A stretch of 64,000 nucleotides of DNA, taken from the NCBI GenBank assembly GCA_024036415.1, contig JAMWET010001884.1, forward strand, positions 110,001 through 174,000, written 5' to 3'. This DNA is from Prochilodus magdalenae. Its lineage: Eukaryota; Chordata; Actinopteri; Characiformes; Prochilodontidae. The first letter of the stretch is position 1. Each line of letters begins with the position of its first letter. Position numbers and translations under genes: made by a program. Below the pieces are notes generated by a model, which was not told the origin of the DNA, ran no database searches, and saw only the letters and a program-made list of their open reading frames with translations. Positions 34,291 to 46,355 of the stretch are shown one piece after another.

Positions 34291-37075
34291 GACTGACTAT
34301 AAAGAAACAAATAGATATCCAAGGTTCTAGCTCGTTCTCAGAGACGATCTATTCTGTGGAATAAAGTAAAGACGCTTACAAGAAGCTTACATATTTAAAT
34401 ATTTGCAAGAGGAGTGACTACTGTGAAGAAGATAGCTGATTATAGTAGACTAGTCCATCTCACTGGAACGATAGCATTTCTGGAGGGAATTGGATTGGAG
34501 AGCAGGAATGAACTGCAAGGTAGATCCACACAGGTTGCACGATGTATACTCACAGAAAGGAATTACCCAGTGACGGAGAGGGAGAGATCACAGATATAAT
34601 GCTCCACCGAATGATCTGTCATGGGGGGGCCAAACAGTGTGGGCCACAGCACAGGACATCAGACCTAACAAGCAGACCTCCTGGCTCCTCGTATTAAACT
34701 AAGAGGAGTGAAATTAAAAGTAAAGAGTAACGTATAGAAGATTCGGGAAGAGCGAACCAAAGAGGTTTGAAACTCTGGTTGACGAAAACCAGACTAGTTT
34801 CTCTTGCTTATGGCTAAGGGATACGGAGAACAGTTCTGTGCCGTGTTGGTGTTCCAGGATGAAGACGAAGATGGAGTATCAGGTTCTCGGAAATGCCGAA
34901 ATAAAACAAGAATCAGAAGACTTCGCACCATGTGGACAGCGTTTGTTGTAAGACTAAGCTTGCAAGTGTAGCTATAGCAGTTTGTTGAAAGGAATGAATG
35001 AGGGGGAGTTACGGTCCTGTAGTTATCAGGGGCACTCTAGAGCGCTCTCTTACAACTACATAAGAGCCTCTTAAATATAGTAATGACCTCACCTGCTAGC
35101 ACTGAGAAGTGGGGACGGTATGAGAATGCGAGAGCGATATGGCCCAGATTGGAGCAGAGTAGTACGTCTGCTGTAAAAGAGTATGAGCGCTGTCTTTCTA
35201 CAAACCCTGACGGGGGGCTCACTTGTTGCCTGCGGCTACATGTAGTGGATTCCCATACGTGAGTTACAATTTTGAGGTAGATTAGACAGACGTACATTAA
35301 GTGTTAACCCGATAATCTAGAAAATTCATGTCCCCGCTCACACTGAACGACGCGGATCCGATTCATTGACCGTGTAGAGTGCCATTGGCCCCGTCCTACT
35401 GCTCCAGGTCGCTTATGAAGCGAATCGGGGAAACCTCAGCTGCAAGACAATGGTGGACTACATCTCTCCACTAGTCCAGGCTTCCCACATGCGCCGGACC
35501 TCGGTGCTACCATGAGGGGGCGTAATGGGATAAGGAGGCCTGTTATACAATACAAAACAGTCGCGCTGCACTCATAAAAATGTCAAGCACTGCATTGTTT
35601 TAGAAATTGCCCTGTATGCGTGCGGACACTAATACATATCACGGGACTGTGCTGACCCCTAAGGGACCGACGCCATAAACATGCAGTGTATTATCTGCTT
35701 TTCTGTCACTTTGGATTTTCTCTCGCAAACCTGGGATACAATCCCGTCATTCAATTCCTAAGCTATCCAGATAATGCCTGCATTTTCTCATCAAGACCAT
35801 TGCTGCACTCTGAGACACAGAAATATTCCCGATATACGTTCAGGAGAGAAGTGTGGAAAGTTTTGATGCACAAATGTAAGAGAATTTCTAAACGAAATTG
35901 TGCACATTATGCGTATAGATATTCCCTAGTACCTATGTGTGCTGGGCCGCTACTTATGTAGGATTACTCTTTATCGTTTATTGTGTGGTGTATATATCTG
36001 AGTGGGCTTCTGTGCTACTAGCTGTAGTGTGTTGTGTGTGGGTGTGTCTTCAATATATTATATGGGCTGGTTCTTATTTCACACACTTCAGTCCCCCCTG
36101 AAACAAGCAGCAGATTGTCAGTGGGTCTATCAGATGTTAAAGGCACTAGAGCAACCGCACTCAATTTGGCCTGTAAATAGAAGCACCCAAAGTTTAAACA
36201 CTAAGCAGCTGTCGGCAGGAATCATCCTCCTTCTGAAAGTTTCCACAAGAGCGTTCGCATACAACCATCTCCGAGCCCTATGCAGAGGTACTATGCGACA
36301 GCATTCTGACGTAGCATAGCCTCCGTCTTCGATGTGGGTGTTCGCGCGTGGCCTGAAGGAAATCAGAATCTTTCGGTAAGCGAAACAGTTCCACACGGGG
36401 TTAACGCCAGCGTAATTGCCTCACGTTTTAGCCAGGAGAGCGCCAGGCCTAGTCATTTAAAAATCATCATGGACAGCAAAAAGAGGTGAGAGGGAATGAC
36501 CTCTAGAGTTTGAATGTAGCAGTCAGTCCTACAGAAGCTAGCCCTACATGACAGCTATCGACGAAGGAAACAGCCAACATCTGAGAGGCGCATCTCATTA
36601 CAGGGCCGAGGAGCCGCGGCCCCCCGCTTTGATCTCCTCATTTACCTGTGGCTGTCCGCAAACACACCTGCAACTCCGGCGCTGCGGTAGTAGATAAGAG
36701 TCGACACTGCCGTGCCTGTTCAGATATATCACATCAAGCGAGTTGCCCAAGGGCCCCAACTTTTAATCTCGGAGTATGACATATGTAGGTAATTTGTTAT
36801 GTCGTTCTCGGGCATTTCTCACGTCAATTTTCATAAATCTTCACTACTTCGTTCCTTTCAAGGCGTTCTTGCAGTCCCATGTCTTTGAAAGTTTCTCCGA
36901 CCTTGTGCATTATTACTGGACGTTAGCCATGGCAAACGCGTTACAAATTAGTATTCCAAAAGTCCATCACGTAATGTAGCCACAGGGAAGGAAAGCTAAG
37001 CAAGGCTAGCAGGACAGGCCTTTTTAATTTCCTTATGGTTGTGATGTCAAAATGTTGATTCGTGAACACAGTGTT
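34291..37075. other. Repeat-poor sequence without recognised genes
   Basis: No transposon ends, SINE boxes or protein domains were recognised. Open frames up to 105 codons look random. Confidence 0.3.
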
Positions 37076-37079
37076 AATA

Positions 37080-37800
37080 CACTCGTCATCAAAAAAAAAA
37101 AAGTTCCACCCAGAAGGAATCAGCTAACACAAATCAAACTAGGTGGGGAGGTTCGACATGGGGAGACATGCAAATGATTGGACAGGCCAAAACAAGGACA
37201 GGCAAAGAAGTCATCTGCCCAACACAGGACTACATGAACGTAGATGGTTACTACGACGCCCCTTAACACCATATCAGCATCACCTAAGACCGCAGCGCGT
37301 GAGAGTGTCCCGGGTGTCGTGCCAGACTCGTCATGGATAGTGTAATTATGTCACACGAGCTCAGATCGCAATTCAGATAACTGCTAGTGAGATCAGAATG
37401 GCAGAGGATGCATGCGCCCGTCATCTCCAGGGGACTAGTCCCGTTTTCTCTTGGTGGGGACGTTCATTGTTCCAATGAACGGTCAATTCCGTTTGTTACT
37501 GGAAGCACAACCCTGTGGTCATGGAGCCGGCCCTACCTAACAGAAGCCCTACAGTCATACATAAGTGTTGGCCGCACAATCTGGAGGAACTGTGTGAGGA
37601 TATTCAAGCTGCATGGGATGGATTATCACAGGACACTGTTAGGAACCTCTACAACTCTGTGCCAAGACGTTTGGTATGTTGCTACAATCGCCATTACTGA
37701 GAGACACTACTTCTTAGTCTTTAGCTCAATAAATATTTTTCATATCAGTGTAAACGTATCATCATTTATTGTTCCTGGTAAGCTTTATCTTCCTTCCACT
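37080..37800 (+). pseudogene. Tc1-like element, family B
   Basis: The left end is cactcgtcatc after TA (37078-37079), then ccacccagaaggaatcagct and aaactaggtgggg. The middle has the phrases ttaacaccatatcagcatcac and cagaatggcaga. Its tail reads LEELCEDIQAAWDGLSQDTVRNLYNSVPRR (37577-37670). This is the conserved C-terminal tail of these transposases. Stops and deletions remove the catalytic core. The right terminus fades near 37800. Confidence 0.75.
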
Positions 37801-38129
37801 GAAATCTGCCACTTCCTGCCTATTCATACTTCATACTCTCCAATTCATATTTCAACCCATGGCCGGTCTCCACCTCTTTAATGAGGTCTGGTTTACTTCA
37901 GCCAATAGACAGCATTCAGAGGAAGTTCAGACACCACTATTGCTCCTGTAACTACCCTACTCTACTGGGAAGGCTTTACACTAGTTTTATCTGCAGTGAG
38001 GATTTGAGTGTATCCAGCCACAACCACATTAGTCAGGACAGGTAGTGATTTTGGGTGTTGACCTCTGGATCACCTGAAATGGGCCGGGACCTGTCCAAGG
38101 TGTCGCTACCTTCCAGTAGTGGGTTAGGC

Positions 38130-38520
38130 TTCAAGCACACCATGCCTTAACACCTCAACCCAGAATGTTAAGCAGCTTAGAAGGTGAATGAGTGAATGAA
38201 TGTGTGAAGTCTGGGTCACAAATGCCACTCCAACACATCCTAAAGCTGGAGCTCCATCACCAGAGAATACAGCTCCACTGCACCCCGGCCCAATGTTAGC
38301 GGTCTTTATGCTCCTCCAGTAGATGCTTGGCACTGCACAGGATGACCTTAGGCTCAAGAGAATTCTATTGTATTGGCAATACCATTCTACAGAGATTATA
38401 CAAGCTGTGTGCAGGAATGAATGCCTCTATCAGCAATGGGTGCACCTTAAAGTAGCTGAATTGGCTCATTAGAAGCGGATACTTCAGGATTTCTGGATAC
38501 TTTGGGACTTGCACTGTATG
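38130..38520 (-). mobile_element. Deleted Tc1-like element (probably family D)
   Basis: The right part reads caataccattctacagagat, then tgaatgcctctatcagcaat, gggtgca and tagctgaattggctcattag, ending ctttgggacttgcactgta. These are the 5' and terminal-repeat phrases of a widespread fish Tc1 element. The left part (ccactgcaccccggcccaat) is internal to the same element. Heavily deleted and not coding. Confidence 0.6.
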
Positions 38521-38939
38521 ACTACCCACTCAGCCTCCAAGAGTTTAGCCTGCCCATTCATGTTTCAGTGATAAAGAATGCTGTTACTGTGAACAATAAA
38601 GCTACTGGAGCAATCCAGTAGTCCAGGCATCCGAAAAGTGCTGTTTAAAGCTGAAGTTCTTTTCCCAGATCCTTCCAGACTTGACGGCTTGTTCCAGGTG
38701 CTTCTTTTTGAATACAGCAGAATACAGGGCCACCAATAAGAACAGAGGTCATTTCGGTTTCACAGCTGTTGGAACAGAACTTCGCATCTCCAAAATGGTA
38801 TCAATAGCGGTGAAGGAACAAACTCTTAGTTCATGGAATGTTTTTTAAGGAATTGGGCTTTTCTCTTGCTCCTTTCATCATGAAATTCTAGCATGGTTTT
38901 CTAAAAAAAGGTTGATGATAAATTTAAAGCGATATGGAG
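38521..38939. other. Unique sequence, nothing recognised
   Basis: No features supported. Confidence 0.3.
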
Positions 38940-38941
38940 AG

Positions 38942-39574
38942 TATTTAATGAGTCACACATGCAGAAGTAGTGATTTTTAGTATGGTGTCAGGCCACCGTG
39001 TTTGCTAACGCAACATGCATTGAAGAGTTTCCTGATGGTGTCCTGTGATAATCCATCCCATGCAGCTTGAATATCCTCGTGCAGTTTGTGCAGATTTTGT
39101 GGTAGGGGTGGAGGTGGAGAGGCCTTCTGGACATTCATCTTTCATCATTCATCTTAGCACTGACCCAGGTGCCTCCACACACAGATGAACTGGTTGTCTC
39201 CAACCAGAGAAAAGTGGGACTCGTCACTAAAGATGACCCGCTGCCATGGAGACATGGCACGGCACCATTGCGGTATCTGGCGATGTTAATGTGGTGTTAA
39301 GGGCAGTCGTCGTAACAGTCTGCAAGCAAGTAGTCCTGCATCATTGCACTGATGGTGCTGGCAGTACAGTACGGCTCATGGAGGTCATCACTGCTCGCTG
39401 AAAGTCTGCAATTGTGACTGCTGGGTCATGCTGGCTTATGTCACATGCACAACCGAGTGTGAAACTTTATCAACTGGCATGTCACACAATGTCAAACCTA
39501 CCCAGCAAGTTTCATTTCTTTTAGTTGATTCCTTTCATTTCCAATTATTTGTGGAGCTATTCGTTTGATGAATG
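38942..39574 (-). pseudogene. Tc1-like element, family B
   Basis: On the minus strand the order is left end (TA at 39575-39576, then cattcatcaaacg), the aaacttgctgggtaggtt block, the caccattaacatcgcc-like block, then a gatgagtcccacttttctctg block coding SDESHFSL (first catalytic Asp), and the C-terminal tail (aatccatcccatgcagcttg in reverse). The core between the first Asp and the tail is deleted, as in the other copies. Confidence 0.75.
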
Positions 39575-39575
39575 T

Positions 39576-40057
39576 ATTCCTCAGTAAGAAAATCTTTGAA
39601 AACAAAAAGAAAGCTGGAAAGAGGTTGGAAAAACTGAATGAATATTTTAGGTGTACTTCGGGGAAATGAAGCCAATAAAATTCAAGACAAATGTAGAAAA
39701 CAGGCCTTGTATTTATGCCAGTCAGTGGCTCAAAACTGCAAGGGAGAGAGGATCCTGGAGCTCAGGCCCTGACCCTCTATATCCACATGGACATGGCTTG
39801 TAGGAAAGGGGGAGAATGATGTTCTGATGTATCATGTGTAACTGCTGTTAGCTTTAGACTGTGATGTGCTGAGTTTTCCGGCTCGCTACCTGAGCCCGGC
39901 TTTATTAGAGTGCAGCTGTGGAAGACTACGAGAAGTCCCAGATGGAACGGGAAGAAACTGAGAAATGTTGCAAGGTTGAAGGAGTGCTGAGGAATGCTGA
40001 GGCAGATAAAATCCTACATCTCTAAATCTCCGGGCTGGCTTACAACGTCATGGTACA

Positions 40058-40108
<51 letters not shown>

Positions 40109-40371
40109 TGCAGGCAAACCTAAAAATACTGCATATCTGTCAACATAAACAAACACAACACATTCCAACACGAACATTTTCGCAACGAGAACACCACCAG
40201 CGAGGGCGTCTTCATTCGACAGAGCAGCACACAGTACCAAACCCGCTCTCTGCTATGTGTGGATAGCTAGCTTAATTGAAGTCAGTGCACCGTAGCACAA
40301 ATTACACAGGAGCCAGTACCAACGTAGCCACCAAATTCCAGTAATACGGGACAATAGTGCTTTCTCTCTCT

Positions 40372-40402
<31 letters not shown>

Positions 40403-40470
40403 CCCATCTCTTTTGTTCCTCCCTCTTTCACCTTCCTGAAACGATGCCAGGGCGTAATAAGGAACTGAGG
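39576..40470. other. Unique sequence with simple repeats
   Basis: It contains an uninterrupted (CA)n run of about 25 units at 40057-40106 and a CT/CTTT run at 40362-40405. No genes recognised. Confidence 0.4.
40057..40106. repeat. (CA)n microsatellite, about 25 perfect units
   Basis: A pure dinucleotide run with no interruption, so probably polymorphic between individuals. Confidence 0.95.
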
Positions 40471-40479
40471 CACTAAAGC

Positions 40480-41140
40480 TTAAGCCAATCAGCAGCCAAA
40501 AGCAACAGCACAGCTAAGAAGGCCATTAATGAAGCCCTCTCCTGCCCAGCAGAATCACCTCACCATGGCAACCCGGAGGGATTCCGGCTCCCTCATCATG
40601 TCAGCCGCCGAGCCTCCCACATCCAGCGTGCCCCGCCAGGAGCCCGGCTACAAATGACAGGTAATTAAGACGCAACACACAACAGGCCGCGGTGACGTGG
40701 GCTGGAAAAACATGTTCCGTGTGTTGATGGGCTGATGAAATATCACAAGGCATTAGGCTGAACGGACTCATTAAAGTTTATTAAGGTGACGGTAAGCGAA
40801 CAAGTCATTGCCTGTTTATTACATGCTCGAGTGACACCCCGCTTCTGACCCAGCCGGAGCCGGAGAAGGGCGTTTTCGTCTCAGCTAACATGATGGCCAT
40901 CTCATTGATTCCATCATCCGGCGGGTAAAGAGCGAGCCGACAGGTGGGATTCGAGAGCAAAGTCATTTGCCGGCCGATGTTGTGGGCTGCCTGCCTCCGC
41001 TGGGGACTTTTTTCCGGCCTCCGTGTTGATAATGATGAAGCACTTACTCTGGATGCTGAGAGAGAGTGAGAGAATGTCACAGCACATTGAGATTCAGCGC
41101 TGGGTTTTTAATAGACGCCGGCGTCTTTCCCATACACCTC
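40480..41140. promoter_or_regulatory. Candidate conserved non-coding block
   Basis: No repeat hallmarks. It contains gacaggtaattaagacgc, actcattaaagtttattaag and ggccattaatgaagcc, i.e. TAAT cores at regular intervals, together with CG-rich blocks (gccgcggtgacgtgg carries a CRE-like TGACGT). Inference from sequence texture only. Confidence 0.28.
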
Positions 41141-42200
41141 TCTCTGGGATGACTTCTAACCAGTCACTTTTTTTTTTGAAGCCACTACTGAGGCAGCCAG
41201 GGGAGCCGATGCAGAACGTTCAAAAGGAGCGCGGCAGCGGCGGGCGAGGCGAGTAAAAAGAGACAATTTAAGCAGCATCTTTGATAAACCCCCGCTTTCC
41301 GATGCATGGCATGTTTTACCTCTGCGGAACAAGGGAAAATAAGAATGCCGAGGCATGGTGCACCACGTCGGCGTGCTCGCCGGGCACCTGAATCCTCCCA
41401 AAAAACTAAGCCGGGGAGAGAGATCCTTAAGCAGACCCCAACTCCCCTTTAAACTCCCCTCTTTGATCTTCTCCTCTCTAAAGACAAGACCCCGTCTGGC
41501 TGCGCTGCTAAAAATTCAGGCATCCGCCCAGGCCTCTGCAGCCCCCACTCATCTACGGTGCAACGTTGTTTCATCTCTCCGTGTGAATCTGGGCTCCTTT
41601 TTTTTTTTTTTTGGCCCTGGTTAGCTGGATGGTTGGCCATGGAAGCCGCACATTACTCTGGCTGCAGAGTCTCGCTATGGCAGGGCTGGGATTGCCTCTG
41701 TTACCAGAACAGTTGCTTTTTCGCCCCATTTATTTACTACCTTCCCTCTGTATTGATCCATGCTGCTAAGCTCCTGGAGGAACAAGCCTTCTCTCTTACT
41801 CTCACGAAGGGCTGCTTGACCTAAACCAATTAGCAGGGCCCGTCCAATAAGGAGAGACGAGTCAAAAACTCCCAGGGTGCCCCCACCATTCAAGAAGAAA
41901 AAAAAGAATATCTCTGGCACGATCTCAATCCTATGCCATTCCAATGCTTTCCTTTGTCCTCTGGCTTCTCTTTATGTCCGAGCCAATACTTCACATATCT
42001 TTCAGAAGAAGCGATCAGAAGGGCGGCGGACAGGCCTCATTAAATGGGGTTAGTACGTTTCAAAATTTCTGCAGAATGAAATAGTTAAGTTGTAAACAAA
42101 GCCTTTATGAGTGGTTGCATGGGAAATGCTCAGTTGTAGAGAAACATTTCAGAAGTGTTCACAGTGGTGGTGATAGGAACCAGATGTGTGAAGCATTCAG
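41141..42200. other. Unique sequence, possibly regulatory
   Basis: A T run lies at 41598-41613. Composition and TAAT-poor texture give little to hold on to. No gene or transposon was recognised. Confidence 0.3.
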
Positions 42201-42202
42201 TG

Positions 42203-42435
42203 ACTGAAAAAAAATCCATGTCATCTCCATTTTTGTAGATTTTTACTTTTATGCATCATTTGAACGCAGCAGCTGCTGTTTACACTGTGTGGAAATTTCA
42301 TGATGAATGGACCAACAGAAATGGGCTAAATTGATTGGAAAGACATCTGGTTCCATTGACTTACATCACAGGTAAATTATGTTTTTGCCCTCTCCTGTGA
42401 AGTTGCCATTTTGGAGATGCTTGTGGTGATATTGT
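42203..42435 (-). mobile_element. Short MITE, copy G3 (CGCTGTCC-end family)
   Basis: It shares tctccatttttgtagatttt, ttacttttatgcatcatttg, acatctggttccattgac and cctctcctgtgaagttgcca with copy G6, in the same orientation. The outermost CGCTGTCC ends have been lost. Confidence 0.65.
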
Positions 42436-42559
42436 GTTGTCTGCTACCTGTAACACTATTTTATGATAGTATTGAACAAGGCTAGAGTGGGACTGGCTTA
42501 GAGACCAGGTGGTACTTGATGCAGGCCAGCCCACCCCACCCCACCTTAAGTCCGCCCTT

Positions 42560-42790
42560 TTCATTTTTCACTTTTATAGCGCTGCTGTTGAAACACAACC
42601 TTTTCTCCAATTTCCATTTTCAAAACCGATCTCCATTAGCCTATAGTTGTTTTTCAGTTTATGACATAATTTGAAAGTACCTGTTGCCCTTTACACTGTG
42701 CTTGAATTTTCATGGTGAAATAGCCCAATTTACTTGGAAAAGTCTGATTACATTGATGTACATTGAAAATAAAGTTTTTTCTATATTCAA
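42560..42790 (-). mobile_element. Diverged MITE related to family G (copy G4)
   Basis: The order of phrases matches G3 with many substitutions: tttcacttttatagcgctgc, ccctttacactgtgcttgaa, ttggaaaagtctgattacat and gaaaataaagttttt. It lies in tandem with G3, 130 bp away. This may be an older insertion or a partial duplication. Confidence 0.4.
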
Positions 42791-43430
42791 AGTTCTTTTC
42801 ATGTACAGGTTTTATACATTCTACATTCAAACTATGTTTGAATGCGGCTCGTTTGTGATGAAAAGTCAAAACTGGTCAAAAATTTTATCATTAGAGTCAA
42901 TAAGCTAGTCAGTAAACTAATGCTAGCTAAGTATAAGGTAAGCATTTCTCACTGGCCACCAGCTTGGCTACCTGTTGTTCCTCCTCAAGTACCCTATTCT
43001 TTACAGTCTTCTCAATGTCACCTTGTTTTTCACTCTGTAAAGCACTACTGGTTGTGTCAGTCAGTACCAGATTGTGCTGATTCTGATGAACTAATCTCGA
43101 GGCTGATATTAAAAAGGCCATTTTAATGCAGCAGTTACATGCTAACATCCAAACAGCCATCCGCGTGGAACTGCTACATCAGTTAAAACCAAACAGGAAG
43201 AAAGCAGAGGAAGAACTTTTGGTTTTATATACCCTCTATCCACTGTACAAGTGTTACCAGGGCTGTGCCCCTTGAGGGGGGCTTTGAATCAACTCCCTAA
43301 ATTATTACAGATATTCATACACCTGTATGTAACATTTATATTTTCCTGAGCACTCTTCTGCTCCCCAGGCTTCAATACCCCCACAGCCAGCGTGGAATTC
43401 TTCAGATTCCTCCAATAACCCACTCAAGCA
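42791..43430. other. Unique sequence, nothing recognised
   Basis: No features supported. Confidence 0.3.
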
Positions 43431-43439
43431 TTGGTTTTG

Positions 43440-43835
43440 CCAACGGTTTGTAGTCACGAGAGACAAAAGCAGAAGGCCTCCACCTCTATCGCAAAATCTG
43501 CAGGAACTGTGAGAGGATATTCAAGCTGCATTGGATGGATTTTCACAGGACATTTACGGTATTTAGCTGACGCTCTTATCCAGAGCGACTTACAAGGTTA
43601 ATCATATTACAGGTAGGCCAATGTAGTGTTAGGAGTCTTGCCCAAGGACTCTTATTAGTGTAGCACAGCATAGTCACCTAGACCGGGATTTGAAACCCAG
43701 TTTCCCACATGTAGAGAGGGCACTCTGGGTAGTGGTGTTACCCGCTGAGCTACACTAACCATTAGGAACCTCTACAACTCCATGCTGAGAAGACTGGGAT
43801 GTTGTGTTAGCAAAGATTGTGGCCCAATGCCATAC
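43440..43835 (+). pseudogene. Tc1-like family B, C-terminal fragment split by a SINE
   Basis: The C-terminal block reads from ccacctctatcgcaaaatct through ggatattcaagctgcattgg up to cacaggaca at 43552. It resumes at 43759 with ccattaggaacctctacaac. Removing 43553-43758 gives exactly the caggacaccattagg order seen in the copy at 16477-17217. The N-terminal and catalytic parts are absent. Confidence 0.75.
43553..43758 (-). mobile_element. tRNA-derived SINE inserted in a Tc1 remnant
   Basis: On the minus strand the head reads ttagtgtagctcagcgggta, a perfect A-box match (TAGCTCAGCGGG), with gggtttcaaatcccgg as the B box. The body follows, with the distal phrase taagtcgctctggataagag. It ends ctaaataccgtaaa. 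Length is about 206 bp. The flanking Tc1 sequence is restored exactly when it is removed, with no clear target-site duplication. Confidence 0.85.
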
Positions 43836-45110
43836 TGAGAGACACTGAGTGTGCGTATCCACACTTCCCTCTGGGTGCAACTACACTTTGGAGGATGAGT
43901 GTACATAAAATCTGGAGTTTAGAGGTTTTTGTGGATTTTGCAGACATCATGACCAATGATTCAAATCACCACCACTGTAGAGAAATGAGTTTCCTTAAAA
44001 TGTGCTATTTTACATGAAACCAGTCTGAATGATCCCACTCTGCAGGTCTCAACCACCGGATAAAACAGTAGAATCAGTGGAATTTCCATTTAAAGTCGTC
44101 TCATACGTATGCATTTTGGGCCATCTACATATATAATACAATCCTGGTGCTGCCCCTAAATACCCCAGTATCCTTTTCCCCCCTCAATTACCATACCCCA
44201 GTTGGGGTTGTCAGATGTGCTCACTTCTGCATTGCACAGCAGCAAAGAGCACAAAAATCAGAAATCATATAATATCCTTCTCCCTGTAGCATTAGACATC
44301 TCACTGAAAGTCCAATGCTCCATAAGCCACCATTATTAGCTCATATTTAACATCAGACTTAAAGGCAATTGACTCGCTGGAAGGATTTCAACAACTCCAA
44401 ACAGAGAAAATGAAAATTGAAGATTAAAAATGCTAAGCAGACTTTAATGCCTCCCACCTCCCTTGTTTGTACAGATTTATCCTCTTTTACTGTTTCTTAA
44501 ATAACTCTTCTATTCCCCTGACTGCTAAAACGGGCAACCGTGTCTGGACCACAGAGAGAAGCTCATCAGCATGTTTTCACAGGGTCGTCCTCACCCTTCC
44601 CATGAGGCTCAGCTCTCAGCATGAAAGAGTTCTAATATTTTTCCTAAAAAACACTTTCGGCGCTTTTTAAGAAATACATGTTTCTGAAGTAAGACATGCT
44701 GGAAAATTAGCCCTCATAGGCTTCCACAGGCCACAGATCAAAAACACTTCAACAACCACAAGCACAGTGGCAGTGTCATATCCTCAGCTGCATAAGCTGT
44801 AGAAGTAACACATATATGACTTATATAGTATATACTGTATATACGGTCTGAATGTTTTGCCAATTAACCATCACTGTGTGGTACGTGAATCGGTTTCTAA
44901 AGCCTTCATTATTTACCTTACACGTTGTTATCTAGTACTCTAACTCCACTTCAATAACCATTAGAGGGAGATATGGGATAATGAGATATGAATGTTGATC
45001 TGTAGTTTAAGTGTATAAGGTATTCTGTTGTACTGAACAATATCAGTAAAGTTGTACCACCACTACGCTTTAGTTGTAATGTCAAACTGAGAAAAATACA
45101 AATGTTTTTT
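43836..45110. other. Unique sequence, nothing recognised
   Basis: AT-rich, with short open frames only. A gtatatactgtatatac palindrome is near 44828. Confidence 0.3.
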
Positions 45111-45114
45111 CAAA

Positions 45115-45250
45115 ATGTTTTATGGTTATAAAATATAAAATATATAAAACTATATAAAATAAATATATAAAACTATATATAATATAGTATAGTTTCAAAG
45201 TAATTCATTTTTGCACGAAAACTTAATTTAATAAAAAATAGCAAATAATG
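45115..45250. repeat. AT-rich low-complexity stretch
   Basis: Repeated aaactatataaaat and aaatatataaaac blocks form an irregular tandem of about 30 bp. No genes. Confidence 0.7.
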
Positions 45251-45560
45251 ACATCAATAAATTAATAGAAGATGTAAATTTATAACTCGACAGTAACTAA
45301 AAAGTAAATGTTGATAAAACTAAAAATAAAAAGAATAACTGATTAAAAATATGCCACTATGAAAACAAACATCACTCAATTTAAACTCAACTATCAGAAT
45401 CTGTATTGTTCATTTAGAATAAAACATGAACAGTGCTGAGTAGTCCATGCTCAGTCCTCTCACCTATAAGAACAGACTTCTTAACTGCTTAACTTTTTAT
45501 AGACTGGTGATTCAGTTTATCACTTCTCCACAAAGACCTGTATTATTCTGTTTATACTGA
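45251..45560. other. Unique AT-rich sequence
   Basis: Nothing recognised between the AT-rich stretch and the next MITE. Confidence 0.3.
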
Positions 45561-45563
45561 ATA

Positions 45564-46089
45564 CAGGGATTGGACAATGAAACTGAAACACCTGGTTTTA
45601 GACCACCATCATTTATTAGTATGGTGTAGGGCCTCCTTTTGCGGCCAATACAGCTACAGTTGGTCTTGGGAATGACATATACTGCGTCCTGCACAGTGGT
45701 CAGAGGGAGTTTAAGCCATTCTTCTTGCAGGATAGTGGCCAGGTCACTACGTGATGCTGGTGGAGGTTCGTCCTTCTTGGTGGTATGCTGACATTACCCT
45801 GGATACCGTGGCTCTTGATACATCACAAAGACTTGCTGTCTTGGTCACAGATGCGCCAGCAAGACGTGCACCAACAATCTGTCCTCTTTTGAACTCTGGT
45901 ATGTCACCCATAATGCTGTGTGCATTGCAGTATTTTGAGCAGAACTGTGCTCTTACCTGCTAACTGAACCTTCACACTCTGCTCTTACTGGTGCAATGTG
46001 CAATTAATGAAGATTGGCCACCAGGCTGGTCCAATTTAGCCATGAGACCTCCCACACTACAATGATTCAGTTTCATTGTCCAACCCCTG
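45564..46089 (-). mobile_element. Tc1-derived MITE, copy A3 (internally deleted)
   Basis: A 526-bp element flanked by TA (45562-45563, 46090-46091). The ends carry CAGGGATTGGACAATGAAAC and its inverse. It has the same head-to-tail transposase fusion and the same junction (cgtgatgctggtggagg) as A1 and A2. Near its right end it carries a short deletion (about 5-10 bp) in the gacaggtgtttcag region, which A1 and A2 retain. Confidence 0.92.
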
Positions 46090-46094
46090 TATTT

Positions 46095-46355
46095 ACACTG
46101 TGTATATGATACATTTATACCTATTTGAATCTATAACTGCCTGCTGTTGCACCGTTCTGTCATTTTTATAATTTATATACATACATGTATTTTTCTTCTC
46201 TCTAGTCTTTTCTTTCTTATTTAGTACTCAGTATTTATATTGTAATTGTTTAGTACTTGAAGTCCGGGAGCGAGTGCAGAGTAAGAATTTCATTGTACAG
46301 TGCAACTGCTTGTTTCTCTGTGCATATGACAAACACTTAAATCTTAAATCTTTTG
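46095..46355 (+). repeat. LINE-type 3' end
   Basis: It contains gtccgggagcgagtgcagag, then aagaatttcattgtacagtg and gtgcatatgacaaacact, ending in the tandem taaatcttaaatctt. This order (untranslated tail, ATGACAA-type phrase, short tandem tail) is typical of fish non-LTR retrotransposon 3' ends. No reverse transcriptase sequence is present. Confidence 0.55.

Noticed and set aside
43553..43758. tRNA gene on the minus strand
   Set aside because: It has the same SINE architecture, and insertion inside a Tc1 remnant shows that it is a retroposon copy.
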